From the NCBI RefSeq assembly GCF_037572415.1, contig NZ_JBBHLB010000004.1, positions 248,001 to 312,000 on the forward strand: a stretch of DNA of 64,000 bases. Reading direction: 5' to 3'. The notes below the pieces were generated by a model. The model did not search any database. It had not been told where the DNA came from and was given only the letters and a program-made list of their open reading frames with translations. The number at the start of each line of letters is the position of its first letter. Position 1 is the first letter of the stretch. Source of the stretch: Flavonifractor porci (GTDB lineage: Bacteria; Bacillota; Clostridia; Oscillospirales; Oscillospiraceae). Positions 16,368 through 24,050 of this stretch are shown one piece after another. The translations under genes were made by a program, and so were the position numbers.

Positions 16368-17048
16368 TTAGGGGCAAGACAGAGCGGAGGAGTCCTGCGT
16401 GAGGGTGAAGCGGTTTCTATCCACCAGAAGTAATCCATCCCGCTGCATTTTGCCCAACTCATTGGACAGGGCGCTGCGCTCCACATTGAGGTAGTCGGCC
16501 AGCTGCTGCCGGTTGAAAGGAATCGTAAAGCTGGGGCTGCCGCTCCGGCGGGCCTGGTAGGATAGATAGGAGAGCAGACGGCCCCGGATGGTTTTGGAAA
16601 AGGTATGGAAGATTTTTCGGGACAAATTCAGATTTTTCTGGGCGGACAAAAGCAGCAGGTTGCGGATCAGCTTGCTGTGGTGGGCACAGGTGTGGGAGCA
16701 TACCTGCAGCACCCGATCCACATTGAGGAAGAGGACCTGTGTTCCCTCTGCAGCCACCACATCCACCATCAGCGGTTCTCCGGGCACACAGGCGTAAGTC
16801 TCGGCAAAAATCTGGCCGGGGCCAGCTCTGTCCAGCATGGTGGTGTTGCCCCACAAATCGTCAGTCTGAATCAGAACGCTGCCTGAGAGCACCATGCCCA
16901 GATCGGTCACATAATCCCCGCTGCGGTAAATTCGATCCCCTTTGGAAAACCCCTTCTCCACTGCCCCCAGGCAGTTCAGCATAGCCTCCGCCTCCTGGGG
17001 AGAAGTGCCTCGGAATAAGGCGGTATTCGCCAGTAAGGTGCCGTTCAT
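16368..17048 (-). CDS. Crp/Fnr-family regulator, probably HcpR-like
   Basis: Transcription regulator of 226 residues: an N-terminal cyclic-nucleotide-binding-like beta barrel (about 15-125), a long dimer helix, and a C-terminal winged helix with PFNRQQLADYLNVERSALSNEL. It is transcribed away from hcp, and the 103-base gap holds a perfect 16-bp palindrome suited to a Crp/Fnr dimer. In clostridia such HcpR-type regulators switch on hcp under nitrosative stress, so this role is likely. Cysteines near SHTCAHH could take part in sensing, but no classical N-terminal Fnr iron-sulphur motif is present. A paralogue lies at 30311-30991. Confidence 0.85.
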   Translation of the reverse strand: MNGTLLANTALFRGTSPQEAEAMLNCLGAVEKGFSKGDRIYRSGDYVTDLGMVLSGSVLIQTDDLWGNTTMLDRAGPGQIFAETYACVPGEPLMVDVVAAEGTQVLFLNVDRVLQVCSHTCAHHSKLIRNLLLLSAQKNLNLSRKIFHTFSKTIRGRLLSYLSYQARRSGSPSFTIPFNRQQLADYLNVERSALSNELGKMQRDGLLLVDRNRFTLTQDSSALSCP

Positions 17049-17062
17049 CTTTCCCTCCTGAG

Positions 17063-17105
17063 TGTTGTTATAACAACAGACTTGTTGCTATCATTATACT
17101 ATACT
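17063..17105 (+). promoter_or_regulatory. Crp/Fnr operator and -10 element of hcp
   Basis: Perfect palindrome TGTTGTTATAACAACA at 17063-17078 with TATACT at 17100-17105. If transcription starts near 17112 the palindrome centre is about 41.5 bases upstream, the class II activator position. No good -35 is present, as expected for an activator-dependent promoter. The site also lies in front of the divergent regulator gene. Confidence 0.7.
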
Positions 17106-17151
17106 AGGCCTACAACGGCAAGCAACCGTGCAAAACCAGGAGGGCTTATCA

Positions 17152-18792
17152 ATGGAACACAATATGTTTTGCTATCAGTGCCAGGAGACAGTCGGCTGCA
17201 CTGGCTGTACCAAAGTGGGTGTCTGTGGAAAGACCGCCGATGTGGCGGTCATGCAGGATTTGCTGGTCTATGTGACAAAGGGACTGGCTGCGGTGACTAC
17301 CGCTCTGCGGACTCAGAACGTGCCGGTGGAGAGGGCGATCAATCACCTCATTACCCTGAATTTGTTTACCACCATTACCAACGCTAATTTTGATCAGGAG
17401 GCCATTGAGGCCCGCATTAGCGCCACATTGGAGGTCAAGGCCAATCTGCTGGCCCAGGTGGAGGGGAAGGAATCCTTGCCTGAGGCTGCTCTTTGGGACG
17501 GCTCCGGGGACTGGGCGGCCAAGGCTGCCCAGGTAGGGGTGCGGTCCACTGAAAATGAGGACATTCGCTCTCTGCGGGAGCTGATCACCTACGGCCTCAA
17601 AGGCCTGTCCGCCTACTCCAAGCACGCCAATGCACTGATGCAGGATGATGACGAGGCGGACGCCTTCCTCCAGAAGGCGCTGGCGGCTACCCTGGATGAC
17701 AGCCTCACCGCTGATGAGCTGGTTGCCCTGACTCTGGAGACCGGCAAGTATGGCGTCCAGGGTATGGCTCTGCTGGACCAGGCCAACACCGGGGCCTATG
17801 GCAATCCGGAGATCACCAGGGTCAATATTGGCGTGGGCAAGAATCCCGGTATCCTGGTATCTGGTCATGACCTGCGGGACCTGGAACAGATGCTGGAGCA
17901 GACCCAGGGCACCGGCGTGGACGTGTACACCCACTCCGAGATGCTGCCTGCCCACTACTACCCCGCATTCAAGAAGTACCCCAATTTTGTAGGCAACTAC
18001 GGCAATGCCTGGTGGAAGCAGAAGGAGGAGTTTGAGTCCTTCCACGGCCCCATCCTCATGACTACCAACTGCATCGTGCCCCCCAAGGAGAGCTACAAGG
18101 ACCGGCTGTACACCACCGGGGCCGCCGGATTCCCCGGCTGCAAGCACATCTCCGGCGGGGTAGGAGAGAAGAAGGACTTTTCCGCCCTCATCGAGCACGC
18201 AAAGCGCTGCGCTCCTCCTGAGGAGATAGAGACCGGCGAGATCGTGGGGGGCTTTGCCCATGCCCAGGTGCTGGCTCTGGCCGACCAGGTGGTGGAGGCA
18301 GTTAAGAGCGGCGCTATTCAGAAGTTTGTAGTCATGGCGGGCTGTGACGGCCGGGCCAAGAGTCGGAACTACTATACCGAGTTTGCCAAGGCCCTGCCTC
18401 GGGATACGGTAATCCTTACCGCCGGCTGCGCAAAGTACAAGTACAACAAGCTGGATCTGGGCGACATTGGCGGTATTCCCCGGGTGCTGGATGCAGGTCA
18501 GTGCAACGACTCCTACTCTCTGGCGGTGGTCGCGCTAAAGCTGAAGGAGGTCTTTGGGCTGGCGGACATCAACGATCTGCCCATCGTGTACAATATTGCC
18601 TGGTATGAGCAGAAGGCGGTCATCGTGCTGCTGGCGCTGCTGTACCTGGGGGTCAAGAATATCCACCTGGGGCCCACTCTTCCCGCTTTCCTCAGCCCCA
18701 ACGTGGCCAAGGTGCTGGTGGAGAACTTCGGTATCGCCGGCATTGGCACTGTGGAAGAGGACATGAAGCTGTTTTTCGGTGAGAACGCATAA
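17152..18792 (+). CDS. hcp: Hydroxylamine reductase / hybrid-cluster protein
   Basis: Hybrid-cluster protein, 546 residues, a cytoplasmic enzyme that reduces nitric oxide or hydroxylamine and protects against nitrosative stress. The N-terminal cysteines in MFCYQCQETVGCTGC and VGVCGK bind the [4Fe-4S] cluster. Ligands of the hybrid cluster lie in GHDLRDLEQ, NCIVPPKE, GAAGFPGCKHI, TAGCAKYKYN and DAGQCNDSY. The ATG at 17152 follows AGGAGGG. No hcr reductase gene is adjacent. Control by the divergent Crp/Fnr protein is strongly suggested by the palindrome upstream. Confidence 0.97.
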   Translation: MEHNMFCYQCQETVGCTGCTKVGVCGKTADVAVMQDLLVYVTKGLAAVTTALRTQNVPVERAINHLITLNLFTTITNANFDQEAIEARISATLEVKANLLAQVEGKESLPEAALWDGSGDWAAKAAQVGVRSTENEDIRSLRELITYGLKGLSAYSKHANALMQDDDEADAFLQKALAATLDDSLTADELVALTLETGKYGVQGMALLDQANTGAYGNPEITRVNIGVGKNPGILVSGHDLRDLEQMLEQTQGTGVDVYTHSEMLPAHYYPAFKKYPNFVGNYGNAWWKQKEEFESFHGPILMTTNCIVPPKESYKDRLYTTGAAGFPGCKHISGGVGEKKDFSALIEHAKRCAPPEEIETGEIVGGFAHAQVLALADQVVEAVKSGAIQKFVVMAGCDGRAKSRNYYTEFAKALPRDTVILTAGCAKYKYNKLDLGDIGGIPRVLDAGQCNDSYSLAVVALKLKEVFGLADINDLPIVYNIAWYEQKAVIVLLALLYLGVKNIHLGPTLPAFLSPNVAKVLVENFGIAGIGTVEEDMKLFFGENA

Positions 18793-18795
18793 ATC

Positions 18796-18828
18796 AAAAA
18801 TCCGGCAGGCACAGCCTGCCGGATTTTT
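18796..18828. terminator. Bidirectional terminator, hcp / tspO
   Basis: Perfect 15-bp stem (18796-18810 with 18814-18828), ACA loop, A and T tails on both sides; between convergent genes. Confidence 0.88.
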
Positions 18829-19305
18829 TTATCGGTTAAGATACCAGACGCCCAGATTGAGGTAGGCGGCAAAGCTCACCCATAGCAGGTAGGGAAGCAG
18901 CAACCAGGCGGCAATCGGGTCGATCTTGCGGAAGGTGAGGAGGGTCCAGAGGATCAGTCCCCACAGTGCCGCCAGCCAGAGCAGGGCAACGCCGAAGGCC
19001 TGGAGGTTAAAAAACAGAATGCTCCAGAAGAAATTGAAGGCCAGCTGTACAAAATAGAGCACAAGCCCCCGGGTGCGGATGTCGGATGGGGGAGAAAGCC
19101 AGATCCGGGCGGCGGCTATGGCCATCAGGGCAAAGAGAATGCCCCAGACAATGGGAAAGACTACGGCGGGCGGGGATAGAGGCGGCTGTACAATGGACTG
19201 GCTGTAGGCTTTGGCCCCGTCCCGGGTGAGCCAGCCGGAGAGAAAGCCTACTCCCTCTGTGATGAGGATAAACAGGGCATAGATTTTCCAGGGAAATTGT
19301 TTCAT
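18829..19305 (-). CDS. tspO: TspO/MBR-family membrane protein
   Basis: Tryptophan-rich sensory protein of the TspO / peripheral benzodiazepine receptor family, 158 residues with five transmembrane helices. Conserved pieces are QPPLSPPAVVFPIVWGILF, QLAFNFFWSILFF, and the C-terminal LPYLLWVSFAAYLNLGVWYLN. The family binds porphyrins and related ligands; the role in anaerobic Firmicutes is unclear. Its stop codon lies just after the shared terminator stem. It is a single-gene unit. Confidence 0.93.
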   Translation of the reverse strand: MKQFPWKIYALFILITEGVGFLSGWLTRDGAKAYSQSIVQPPLSPPAVVFPIVWGILFALMAIAAARIWLSPPSDIRTRGLVLYFVQLAFNFFWSILFFNLQAFGVALLWLAALWGLILWTLLTFRKIDPIAAWLLLPYLLWVSFAAYLNLGVWYLNR

Positions 19306-19353
19306 ACCATATCACCTGGAGTCAGTATATACACAGAGGCGCTTTCGTATACG

Positions 19354-19959
19354 TTACTGTCCTTCGACTTCCATGGTTGCCATCTGGGGCTGGGAGTTCC
19401 CGAATTGCGCACCTCGGCTCAGCCAGTACTTATTAGCGGCCCGCAGGAACATACCTCCGGTCAGCGGCAGGGTGATGGAGAGTTGAGCGGGGCGGCCTTT
19501 TTGAATGGAACGGGCCAGCTTTTGGACCTTTCGACGGGCCATTCCCATAAACGGAGTGTTGGGGAAGGCCTCGCCGCAGCCCATCCGCAGGACACCGCCC
19601 ATCTTATGTCCGCCCCGCTTGCAGAAGAGACGGATCATGTCCACTGCCACATCGTTCTGATGCGGCTCCCGAAAACCGCAGTTGATAATAACATGGACGG
19701 TGAGGGGAGCGGTGTGCTGCTCTAACATGGCCTTTAAAAATTCCATCAGACCAGTGGGCAGGCCGTCGGTATAAAGAGGGAAAACCAGCAGCAGATCGGA
19801 ACATTCCTTGAGCTGTTCCAGACAGGCGGTATGCTGCCGTTGGAGCACACTGTATTGCTCATATTCGCCAGACCAGGCGGACAAAAAGGCCTGGATATAC
19901 AGTTTGGAGTTGGATTTTGGCGCCCGGGGGCTGCCGTTAACGATCATCAGTTTGCCCAT
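19354..19959 (-). CDS. Flavodoxin-fold NAD(P)H-dependent oxidoreductase-like protein
   Basis: About 201 residues. The start MGKLMIVNGSPRAPKSNS gives the phosphate-binding loop of FMN-dependent NADPH reductases and flavodoxin-like proteins. The middle has LLLVFPLYTDGLPTGLMEFL, the usual second flavin loop region. Start 19959 is chosen because a GGAAAGGTGG site precedes it. It overlaps the stop of the upstream gene by 13 bases, so the two are translated together. The second half is unlike classic flavodoxins and I do not assign a substrate. Confidence 0.7.
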   Translation of the reverse strand: MGKLMIVNGSPRAPKSNSKLYIQAFLSAWSGEYEQYSVLQRQHTACLEQLKECSDLLLVFPLYTDGLPTGLMEFLKAMLEQHTAPLTVHVIINCGFREPHQNDVAVDMIRLFCKRGGHKMGGVLRMGCGEAFPNTPFMGMARRKVQKLARSIQKGRPAQLSITLPLTGGMFLRAANKYWLSRGAQFGNSQPQMATMEVEGQ

Positions 19960-20459
19960 GCTTGTACCACCTTTCCAGCCAGATCTTCCACCTGAGCCTC
20001 CGAGTCTGCAAAATGGATGGTGTAGTGCTCTGTCAGGGTGTTCAGGGAATTGCGGGCCAGCCATCGGTCAAAAATGGTCCGCTCCTCCTCATCCTGAGCG
20101 CCATAGGCTACCACAGTCAGTTCCTTGGGCTTGACTGCACGCTGGAAGTGGTGGCACTCTCCGTGGTGGAGGCGGATAAAAGCCTGCTGACTGGGGATGG
20201 AACGCTCCACCAGGCGTTTTATGGGCAGATCATAGCAGCCAAGAAACAGGCGGCTAACGACCAACAGCCGCTCGCAGCGGGCTATATCAGGGTAGATAGC
20301 CGGGGCGTCATCCCGGATGACACAGCGGCCCGGTGTCTTGACCCAGCAGCCAAAGCAGCCCACACAGTTAGCGATCTTCTGTTCGGCTACGTTGATCAGC
20401 CGCAGATTACTGGCTGAGGGCAAGGAAGAGAGAGGGTGGTCTGTTAATATCAGGTCCAT
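19947..20459 (-). CDS. Flavodoxin-family protein with cysteine motif (iron-sulphur flavoprotein-like)
   Basis: About 170 residues. NCVGCFGCWVKTPGRC is the C-x2-C-x2-C-x6-C pattern found in NADPH-dependent FMN reductases and iron-sulphur flavoproteins of anaerobes, and CVIRDDAPAIYPDIARCERLL follows as in that family. The N-terminal GSxxxxSN loop is degenerate here, so flavin binding may be weakened. Start 20459 has AAGGAGTG upstream; a longer start at 20498 has no ribosome site. The pair with the next gene suggests a two-component redox unit. Confidence 0.7.
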   Translation of the reverse strand: MDLILTDHPLSSLPSASNLRLINVAEQKIANCVGCFGCWVKTPGRCVIRDDAPAIYPDIARCERLLVVSRLFLGCYDLPIKRLVERSIPSQQAFIRLHHGECHHFQRAVKPKELTVVAYGAQDEEERTIFDRWLARNSLNTLTEHYTIHFADSEAQVEDLAGKVVQAWAN

Positions 20460-20550
20460 AGGTATGCTACACTCCTTTTTTCTGTTGGTAAACGACATCT
20501 AACAGTATATCATAGATAAAACAAAAATCCTAGTAAAATAATATGAATAA

Positions 20551-20591
20551 AGAAAAAAGACAGACCTGCTACCGGGAGGGTGGCAGGTCTG
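20551..20591 (-). terminator. Terminator after the HD-domain gene
   Basis: On the minus strand an 11-position stem (20591-20581 with 20571-20561, one mismatch) is followed by TCTTTTTTCT. Confidence 0.75.
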
Positions 20592-20604
20592 TGGGGCAGA
20601 TAAT

Positions 20605-21186
20605 TCAGAGGGCGGCGCACTGGGCCTCAATGGAGGCCTCACAGTCCTTCATAGCCTGGAGGGTGCGCTCCAACAGGTCGTTCAGTTCCCAGCCAAGCAG
20701 CTGAGCGCCCTGGGCAATGGTCTCCCGGGAACAGCCAGCGGCAAAACGCTTATCCTTATACTTCTTTTTCAGACTGGACAGCTCCATATCCTGAACGCTC
20801 TTTGAGGGACGCATGAGGGCGGCGGCGCCGATCAGGCCGGTAAGCTCGTCCACGGCAAAGAGAACCTTTTCCATCTGATGCTCCGGCACCGCATTGCCCT
20901 CGGTCATGCCCCAGCCGTGGCTGACCACCGCATGGATAAGAGCGGGGTCCAGACCTTGCTCCTCCATGATCTCCCGGACTTTGACACAGTGTTCATCGGG
21001 ATACAGCTCAAAATCCAGGTCGTGGAGCAGTCCTGCGGTGGCCCAGAAGTCAGCCTCCGCTTCATATCCGAACTGACGGGCAAACCAGTCCATGACCGCC
21101 TCTACGGTGAAGGCGTGACGGAGATGGAAAGGCTCTTTGTTATATGTCTTCAGCAGAGCCAGAGCCTGCGCACGGGTCAATTTCAT
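20605..21186 (-). CDS. HD-domain protein (putative metal-dependent phosphohydrolase)
   Basis: 193 residues. FHLRHAFTVEAVMDWFA, then LLHDLDFELYPDEHC with the His-Asp pair, and later AVVSHGWG give the HD metal site. Similar small HD proteins are found widely in clostridia, mostly without assigned substrate. It has AGGAGG-type spacing before the ATG and its own terminator. A small unrelated gene follows upstream on the same strand. Confidence 0.85.
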   Translation of the reverse strand: MKLTRAQALALLKTYNKEPFHLRHAFTVEAVMDWFARQFGYEAEADFWATAGLLHDLDFELYPDEHCVKVREIMEEQGLDPALIHAVVSHGWGMTEGNAVPEHQMEKVLFAVDELTGLIGAAALMRPSKSVQDMELSSLKKKYKDKRFAAGCSRETIAQGAQLLGWELNDLLERTLQAMKDCEASIEAQCAAL

Positions 21187-21257
21187 AATAAGGGCCTCCT
21201 TTTGTGCTTTTCCACATTATAGCACAGAAGAAGTTCCGATGCAAAAGGATTGCGGTC

Positions 21258-21485
21258 CTATGGCTGCGTCGGAGGAGGGAGGAAGGTGAGACCTCCGATG
21301 CCCTCCAGCGGAAAGAGCGGCGCATGACAGCGGGCGGCAAAGCGTTCCAGCTGGTCCATGGAGTCGATCTGGCGGTATTGAGCGCTGATGACGTCCTGTA
21401 CATGGGCGGGCAGGTGGTCGAAGTATTCCCGTGCTCTGGCGTCATGGCGAAACAGGACGTAAAGGTCCCTGTAATATGCTTTCAT
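21258..21485 (-). CDS. Small conserved-looking protein of unknown function
   Basis: 75 residues, charged and helical: MKAYYRDLYVLFRHDARARE, then YFDHLPAHVQDVI and a later DSMDQLERFA. The pattern YFxxLPxxVQ...SxxxLxxxA recurs in short clostridial proteins I have seen only as hypothetical. GGGGTGA stands four bases before the ATG. The proline-rich tail LTFLPPPTQP is probably disordered. No function is proposed. Confidence 0.55.
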   Translation of the reverse strand: MKAYYRDLYVLFRHDARAREYFDHLPAHVQDVISAQYRQIDSMDQLERFAARCHAPLFPLEGIGGLTFLPPPTQP

Positions 21486-21751
21486 GGTATCACCCCGGAA
21501 TTAGGATGTACTGCGACAGAGTGACTTATAGACGGAAAATGAAGGAACTTCTGCAAAAAATAGTTCGTCAATTTAGCTGCGGGGAAAAATGGGAAAAATA
21601 AGCTGCAAAAATGATTATCTGCATTTGAGTAAAAACAGAGAAAAACGGCACCTGCCAGGTAGAATGGGAGTGAAGAAAGTTTACATAAAGTGAGATTTTG
21701 AAGGTGGAAGTTAATGTCTTTGTAATAGAAATGCTTAAAATGCGGTTAAAA

Positions 21752-21780
21752 TTGTCCACATATCCACAGAGATATCCACA
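21752..21780 (+). promoter_or_regulatory. Cluster of three DnaA-box-like nonamers
   Basis: TTGTCCACA (21752-21760), ATATCCACA (21760-21768) and ATATCCACA (21772-21780), each one change from TTATCCACA and all in the same direction. They lie in an AT-rich 500-base gap. The gap otherwise shows only the promoter at 21910. No dnaA, dnaN or other origin gene is near, so a regulatory DnaA cluster is likelier than oriC. Confidence 0.4.
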
Positions 21781-21909
21781 TTGGGGGGAGAGTGAAAGGG
21801 AAACTGACTGGTTTTCGGTAACATAATGTAAAGACGGGGAGAAAATGAAAGAAAAGAAGCAATGCCCTTCAACGTGCGCTGGTCCAAAGGGCGTACAAAA
21901 GAAAAGCAC

Positions 21910-21938
21910 TTGCGGTTCCCGGGAAACCGGTATAAAAT
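21910..21938 (+). promoter_or_regulatory. Sigma-A promoter of the DUF362 gene
   Basis: TTGCGG (21910-21915), 17-base spacer, TAAAAT (21933-21938), about 40 bases before the start codon. Confidence 0.6.
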
Positions 21939-21984
21939 AAGTTGAATCAACATTACAGTGTAAACCGGGAGGAATGTTACACCT

Positions 21985-23112
21985 ATGGAACAGGCAAAGG
22001 TATATTACTCTGACCTGCGTTGTCGGCCTGGGAAAAATTTGCTGAATAAGCTGGAAAAGCTGATCCGCACCGCGGGGATCGGGGAAATCGACTTTGACCA
22101 CAAGCTGGTGGCCATCAAGATGCACTTTGGAGAGCCGGGCAATCTGGCCTTCCTGCGGCCCAACTATGCCAAGGTGGTAGCCGATGTGGTAAAGAGTCTG
22201 GGTGGTGTGCCCTTCCTGACCGACTGCAACACCCTGTATCCCGGACGGCGGAAGAACGCCTTGGAGCATCTGGATGCCGCTTTTGAGAATGGTTTTTCTC
22301 CGCTGTCCACTGGCTGCCAGATCATCATCGGCGACGGTCTGCGTGGCAACGACGACGTAGAGGTGCCGGTGGAGGGCGCGGAGCATATTACCACCGCCAA
22401 GATTGGTAAGGCCATCATGGAAGCCGACGTGATCATCTCCCTGTCCCACTTCAAGGGACATGAGCAGACCGGCTTCGGCGGCGCGATCAAGAATCTGGGT
22501 ATGGGCTGCGGTTCCCGCCGGGGTAAGATGGAGCAGCATGCTCAGGGTAAACCGGTGGTCAGTGAGAAGCGCTGCGTCGGCTGTGGGAAGTGCTCCATGC
22601 AGTGCGCCCATGACGCCATCTCTTATGGGGAGGATCGCAAGGCCTCCATTGATCAGAATAAGTGCGTAGGCTGTGGCCGCTGCATTGCGGTATGTAATGT
22701 GGACGCCATCCACACCGGCTATGACGCCGCTATGGAAGAGTTGAGCTGCCGTATGGCGGAATACACCAAGGCGGTGGTGGATGGCCGTCCTCAGTTCCAT
22801 ATCAGCCTGGTCATTGATGTGTCTCCTTATTGTGATTGTCACGGCGAGAACGACCTGCCTATCCTGCCCGACGTAGGTATGTTCGCCTCCTTTGACGCTG
22901 TGGCGCTGGACCAGGCCTGCGCCGATGCCTGCCTGCGCCAGGCTCCCATCCCCGGTTCCGCCCTGGATGATCAGATGCACCGTCCCGGTTTCTGTGATCA
23001 CCACGATCACTTTATCAACAGTATGCCGGAAACTGATTGGAAGGTATGTCTGGCCCACTGCGAGAAGATCGGTGTGGGCACCCGTTCCTATGAGTTGATC
23101 AAGGTAAAATAA
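21985..23112 (+). CDS. DUF362-domain protein with two [4Fe-4S] ferredoxin motifs
   Basis: 375 residues. The DUF362 part is interrupted by a bacterial ferredoxin insert with CVGCGKCSMQC near 196 and CVGCGRCIAVC near 227, each followed by a more distant cysteine context. Motifs such as KMHFGEPGN, DCNTLYPG and LSHFKGHEQTGFGGAIKNLG are typical of the family. It is cytoplasmic and common in strict anaerobes; its redox partner is unknown. GGGAGGA precedes the start. It lies 24 bases before deoC and probably shares its transcript. Confidence 0.88.
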   Translation: MEQAKVYYSDLRCRPGKNLLNKLEKLIRTAGIGEIDFDHKLVAIKMHFGEPGNLAFLRPNYAKVVADVVKSLGGVPFLTDCNTLYPGRRKNALEHLDAAFENGFSPLSTGCQIIIGDGLRGNDDVEVPVEGAEHITTAKIGKAIMEADVIISLSHFKGHEQTGFGGAIKNLGMGCGSRRGKMEQHAQGKPVVSEKRCVGCGKCSMQCAHDAISYGEDRKASIDQNKCVGCGRCIAVCNVDAIHTGYDAAMEELSCRMAEYTKAVVDGRPQFHISLVIDVSPYCDCHGENDLPILPDVGMFASFDAVALDQACADACLRQAPIPGSALDDQMHRPGFCDHHDHFINSMPETDWKVCLAHCEKIGVGTRSYELIKVK

Positions 23113-23136
23113 CGCCCAAAGAAAGGAAGATTTGAT

Positions 23137-23802
23137 ATGGACGTAAAGGAGATTCTGGCCCGCTGTGACCACACCCTGCTCAAACAGGAGTCTACTTGGG
23201 AACAGATCAAAGCAGTTTGTGACGACGGTCTGAAGTACGACTGTGCTTCTGTTTGTATTCCCGCCTCCTTTGTGAAGCAGGCGGCCGACTATGTGGGGAA
23301 CGACCTGAAGGTCTGCACCGTGATCGGGTTCCCCAACGGTTATTCCACCACCGCTGTTAAGGTCTTTGAAACAGAGGATGCCATCCGCAACGGCGCGGAT
23401 GAGATCGATATGGTTATTAACATTGGCTGGGTGAAGGACCAGCGGTGGAATGATCTGCTGGAGGAGATCAAAGCCATCAAGGCCTCCTGTCAGGGGCGTA
23501 TTCTGAAGGTCATCGTGGAGACCTGCCTGCTGACCCAGGATGAGAAGGTCAAGATGTGCCAGATCGTTACCGAGGCGGGAGCCGACTATATCAAGACCTC
23601 CACCGGATTCTCCACCGGCGGCGCTACCCGTGAAGATGTGGCTCTCTTCAAGGCTAATGTGGGGGCTGAAGTGCGTATCAAGGCTGCCGGCGGCATCCGT
23701 ACGCTTCAGGACGCCGAGGATTTTATCAACCTGGGCGCCGACCGCCTGGGTACTTCCGCTATTGTTAAACTGGTGAAGGGGCAGACACCCCAGGGATACT
23801 GA
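23137..23802 (+). CDS. deoC: Deoxyribose-phosphate aldolase
   Basis: Class I aldolase that splits 2-deoxyribose 5-phosphate into glyceraldehyde 3-phosphate and acetaldehyde in deoxynucleoside breakdown. It has 221 residues. The Schiff-base lysine is in YIKTSTGF and the second catalytic lysine in RIKAAGGI. AAAGGAAG precedes the ATG. The last 64 bases before the stop codon are repeated exactly 132 bases further on, next to another in-frame-type stop, so the 3' end was duplicated by insertion of a hairpin-rich block. Confidence 0.97.
   Translation: MDVKEILARCDHTLLKQESTWEQIKAVCDDGLKYDCASVCIPASFVKQAADYVGNDLKVCTVIGFPNGYSTTAVKVFETEDAIRNGADEIDMVINIGWVKDQRWNDLLEEIKAIKASCQGRILKVIVETCLLTQDEKVKMCQIVTEAGADYIKTSTGFSTGGATREDVALFKANVGAEVRIKAAGGIRTLQDAEDFINLGADRLGTSAIVKLVKGQTPQGY
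23737..23800 (+). repeat. Direct repeat copy A (inside deoC 3' end)
   Basis: 64 bases identical to 23933-23996. It codes for the last residues of DeoC and is followed by stop TGA. Confidence 0.95.
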
Positions 23803-23932
23803 GCGCTGAGGGGTCGGCGCCCAGGACCCGCCGCAGGCAGGACGCCGCCAATGCGGCGCAGGCCGGGGGAATTCAGTTTCCCCGGCCGCAAATAAAAAGA
23901 GGGGTCCCCATGAGATTGTATCTCATGGGGTA
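23801..23932. repeat. Hairpin-rich 132-bp insert between the deoC repeats (hairpin-chain element 3)
   Basis: Contains CGCCGC/GCGGCG (23843-23858), GGCCGGGGGAA with TTCCCCGGCC (23861-23887, one bulged G) and the perfect CCCCATGAGA/TCTCATGGGG (23906-23930). It has no gene. It is flanked by the two 64-bp copies of the deoC end, as if it had inserted with a long duplication or arisen with one. Confidence 0.7.
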
Positions 23933-23996
23933 GCCGACCGCCTGGGTACTTCCGCTATTGTTAAACTGGTGAAGGGGCAGACACCCCAGGGATACT
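23933..23996 (+). repeat. Direct repeat copy B (downstream of deoC)
   Basis: 64 bases identical to 23737-23800, followed by TAA. It is outside the deoC frame and is not translated as part of it. Confidence 0.95.
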
Positions 23997-24012
23997 AATT
24001 CAAACAAGATAT

Positions 24013-24047
24013 AACAAGGCCCTCCGGCACTGCCGGAGGGCCTTGTT
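24013..24047. terminator. Terminator between deoC and ptsI
   Basis: Perfect 16-bp stem (24013-24028 with 24032-24047), loop ACT, then GTTTTA; between convergent genes. Confidence 0.75.
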
Positions 24048-24050
24048 GTT

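Noticed and set aside
21752..21780. Chromosome origin (oriC)
   Set aside because: No dnaA, dnaN, recF or rpmH nearby, only three boxes in one direction and no clear unwinding region; kept only as a DnaA-box cluster.
23801..23932. Insertion sequence with transposase between the deoC repeats
   Set aside because: The insert is only 132 bases, codes for nothing and lacks IS-type ends; it is listed as a hairpin-rich repeat.
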